From Ensifer sp. USDA 6670 (GTDB taxonomy: Bacteria > Pseudomonadota > Alphaproteobacteria > Rhizobiales > Rhizobiaceae), in assembly GCA_000421085.1 (NCBI GenBank), contig ATWE01000005.1:248001-312000 (forward strand): DNA of 64,000 nucleotides, given 5' to 3'. The position numbers and the translations under genes were made by a program. The notes below the pieces were generated by a model. That model ran no database searches. It was not told the origin of the DNA and was given only the letters and a program-made list of their open reading frames with translations. Positions 62,801 through 64,000 of the stretch are shown here, piece after piece; position 1 is the first letter of the stretch, and each line of letters starts with the position of its first letter.

Positions 62801-63392
62801 CGATGGCTGGAACGAGCTTCCGAGTATTTTGAGGTCGTGGTTTGGCGAAGACGCCGGACTGCCAGGCAAATCCGACCGTGTGCGCCTACGCGTGCAGGAC
62901 GGCCGATGGACAATGGAACCGTTGGGAGCGGCGAGCCAGGGTGGAGACGGTCTCAAGCTCTGGGAGCGCTACTCCCGCGAGGCCATCCCCGCAGCTTATG
63001 GCCTCATATTCGATCAAGCCACATGGAATGCTGGCTTCGTGCCGAAGCCCCCTCATATCTTCCTGCTTGTAACGTTGGAGAAGGAGGGGATGATGGATGA
63101 GCACCGATACACCGACCACTTTATCTCGGCTAAGGAATTCTCCTGGCAAAGCCAGAACAGAACTCGGCAAACCTCGAAGCATGGCGAAATGATCCGCAGC
63201 CATCGAGCGTTGGGCCTTCATGTCCATTTATTGGTCCGCAAGACTAAGAAGATCGGACCGAAGCCGGCACCGTTTATCTATTGTGGTGAGGTGGATTTCA
63301 AAGATTGGACCGGCGAGACACCGATAACTGTGGCATGGCAACTGCGGGATGCATTGCCTCACTCCATTCTATCACAATTTGATGGAGTTTAA
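59874..63392 (+). CDS. HIT-PLD-SF2 helicase-DUF3427 fusion protein
   Basis: A 1172-residue multidomain protein. A HIT nucleotide hydrolase (CPFC at 5-8; histidine triad HFHLH, His94, His96, His98) is followed by a phospholipase-D-like nuclease half (His229 and Lys231 with GSSNLS at 246-251). The superfamily II helicase has Walker A ATGLGKT (353-359), DEFH (441-444), TATPER and QLGRGLRK. The C-terminal 450 residues are DUF3427-like (SKHGEMIRSHRALG, PFIYCGEVDFKDW). DNA or RNA degradation coupled to translocation is inferred. Related PLD-helicase-DUF3427 proteins occur in defence islands. AAGGA precedes the ATG. Confidence 0.88.
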   Translation: MTSSCPFCAIEVSRVAFSNEYLVAIWDGFPVSPGHLLIVPRRHAATWEELRDAEKDAIWRAVDHGIAEIKGRHAPDGFNVGFNFGEAAGQTVFHFHLHVIPRYSGDVPNPRGGVRHVIPRKGNYLSPPSPSEVEQQRLITGGTDHFLPHLIFHMDQATLCDIAVAFLLDSGARLIVEHLRDFLARGGRARVLVGDYLDVTEPVALRRLDDLEGDLTLRVYEAARSRGFHLKTYSFLTSTDGVAFVGSSNLSETALTTSIEWNYKVVSSLDSAGFSEIRSRFEELFNDNASRPITPDWIDLYERRRGAPDWHDAGVPFEALLPPPEPHAIQRAALTALAQTREDGFTAGLIVLATGLGKTWLAAFDSNRSEFQRILFIAHREEILNQAVETFRRVRPNARIGRLSGEPNINADLQFASIQTLARANHLSRFRPQEFDYIVIDEFHHAAAGTYRRVIDYFEPKFLLGLTATPERTDGADLLGLCQENLVFQAGVHQGIEGGHLCPFHYFGIPDEVDYRNIPWRNAQFDLTELTAAVATEARAKNALEQFHKHGGERCIAFCCSQKHADFMADFFVRNGVGAVAVHSGPNSSPRATSLQKLEAGELSVVFAVDIFNEGVDVPSIDTVLMLRPTESTIIWMQQLGRGLRKSSGKDRLTVIDYIGNHRAFLMKLRAIAALANQDAATSGRLREILDELVADRISLPAGCDVTYDLATIEILKQLLKPTSTESALEDFYRDFKERHGIRPTAVEAFHAGLNPRSNSERSWLRFVDRMRGLDESELASWGSYQDFLTSIEKTETTRSYKIVLLLALLDGDDLIAKTTLADLTRRVAAVASRMHSLQKDFSVDLSDKAALKKLLLQNPINAFLSARGTSGVPFFRLDGDQFGFAFDLVDPSALGRLLREVLDWRLAQYLLRSGAPRADVVCRVSRNTGGQPILFLPPASGSRPLEEGALEIIVENRAMTATVAKVAINVVRSTGDGWNELPSILRSWFGEDAGLPGKSDRVRLRVQDGRWTMEPLGAASQGGDGLKLWERYSREAIPAAYGLIFDQATWNAGFVPKPPHIFLLVTLEKEGMMDEHRYTDHFISAKEFSWQSQNRTRQTSKHGEMIRSHRALGLHVHLLVRKTKKIGPKPAPFIYCGEVDFKDWTGETPITVAWQLRDALPHSILSQFDGV

Positions 63393-63418
63393 TTCTGAGG
63401 GGCCCGTTGCTGGCTCGG

Positions 63419-64000
63419 TCATGTGGGTACGATCAACATGAAAGGGAAGCGCTCCAATTGGACCAACTGGAAGCCGAGTCCATCGCCCCTCGTACCGCCC
63501 TCGGCCTTTTCGTCGGTCGCCCAGGCATACGCAAGGATCACAAGCATCGCGACGATCATCAAGGTGACAATCCGTTTCGTCCAAACGAAAGTCTTTTCTC
63601 CTCGCTTTACGCGATTCCACTCAAACTTCAGCAACTCCTTAGATGCATCAATAAACCTCATTTCGACGTCCCGGATTTTTTCGGGCGTTAAGCTGGCGTT
63701 ATTTTCTGCAAGGATCTCGAATTCCGACATCGACATCCGAAGTGCTTTCGCCGGAACCTCCGTCGCGTTAACTCGCAAAGTGATCCCGTGGCTTGCCTCA
63801 TTGAGCGATTTGTAATTTGCGAGCAGGGCTGTGTCATCGATCGATTTCCCTGCATTCTTCAGCCGCAGTGCATCACAAATAGCATTGATGTTCACAAGGT
63901 AGGCGACAAGGCATTTTCGTAATTCGTCAATCCACGCCTGTCGGAATTCTGATACCTTTTGCTCTTTCCCAATTATTAGCCCCAAGAGCGATACGAGGCC
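63419..64000 (-). CDS. Membrane protein, unknown, cut by the window edge
   Basis: At least 193 residues, partial at the N-terminus. Reading upstream of the first possible start continues in frame (LVSLLGLIIGKEQKVSEFRQ), so the true start is past 64000. LLGLIIGKEQKVSEFRQAWID is typical of a family with an N-terminal membrane helix just before it. A soluble helical region and a second transmembrane helix (about KRIVTLMIVAMLVILAYAW) follow. It converges with the helicase gene. Function unknown. Confidence 0.7.
   Translation of the reverse strand, partial: GLVSLLGLIIGKEQKVSEFRQAWIDELRKCLVAYLVNINAICDALRLKNAGKSIDDTALLANYKSLNEASHGITLRVNATEVPAKALRMSMSEFEILAENNASLTPEKIRDVEMRFIDASKELLKFEWNRVKRGEKTFVWTKRIVTLMIVAMLVILAYAWATDEKAEGGTRGDGLGFQLVQLERFPFMLIVPT

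Larger units (their letters stand above)
53722..64000. mobile_element. Probable genomic island inserted at tRNA-Ser, right end outside the window
   Basis: From the tRNA-Ser 3' end onward the genes are not part of the rhizobial core order, use more A/T-ending codons than the left side and include a phage-type HTH gene, two large defence-like ATPases, small secreted proteins and decayed remnants. No integrase or second copy of the tRNA 3' end is visible, so the element either continues past 64000 or has decayed. The boundaries are inferred. Confidence 0.55.

Noticed and set aside
53722..64000. CRISPR array or restriction-modification genes in the island
   Set aside because: No regularly spaced repeats, Cas proteins, methyltransferase or specificity-subunit motifs were seen.

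Overview
The window looks like a chromosomal segment of an alphaproteobacterium in the Sinorhizobium/Ensifer group. The base composition is GC-rich and there is an RIME-type intergenic mosaic repeat. The runs ftsK-lolA, glnK-amtB, imuA-imuB-dnaE2, bfd-bfr and rplU-rpmA-obgE-proB-proA-nadD-rsfS-rlmH are, from memory, in the order of the S. meliloti chromosome. No database search was possible, so the species is not assigned.

Layout. (1) 0-14.4 kb is core: an OmpR-type response regulator and a cyclic-nucleotide-binding protein, then xthA, lolA, ftsK (with a CtrA-type box upstream), glnK-amtB (sigma-54 promoter), tesB, a UbiH-type monooxygenase, small housekeeping genes, tRNA-Gly(GCC) and a CobW-type GTPase. 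(2) 14.5-28.3 kb is an accessory carbohydrate locus of two divergent operons with an RpiR-type regulator. The leftward operon encodes a cupin phosphoglucose isomerase, a KDPG-type aldolase, a shikimate-dehydrogenase-like protein, a 2-hydroxyacid dehydrogenase and a UlaG-like hydrolase. The rightward operon encodes a sugar ABC importer, an FGGY kinase, a HAD phosphatase, two SDRs and a GldA-type polyol dehydrogenase. Two copies of a shared motif lie one in front of each operon. (3) 28.4-53.7 kb is core again: galM, metA behind a SAM-II riboswitch and a terminator, ridA, leuD, the LexA-controlled mutasome imuA-imuB-dnaE2, bfd-bfr behind two Irr-type boxes, then a long leftward run from rplU down to rppH.

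(4) 53.7-64 kb, directly after tRNA-Ser(CGA), looks like a genomic island with different codon use. It holds an 862-residue SMC-like ATPase with a CxxC hinge and a C-terminal R-x4-H (HEPN-like) motif, a phage-type small HTH protein, several small secreted proteins (excalibur, nuclease and unknown), a YbjQ-like protein, an RMF-like membrane protein, degraded excalibur remnants, a 1172-residue HIT-PLD-helicase-DUF3427 fusion, and a truncated membrane protein at the edge. The ATPase and the fusion helicase are the best candidates for undescribed (probably anti-phage) systems. The sugar locus is the best candidate for an undescribed catabolic pathway.

Together the core part covers nitrogen sensing and uptake, envelope maturation, SOS mutagenesis, iron storage, proline and NAD synthesis and ribosome assembly. 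Start codons were chosen from Shine-Dalgarno position and family N-termini, and several differ from the longest possible reading frame.
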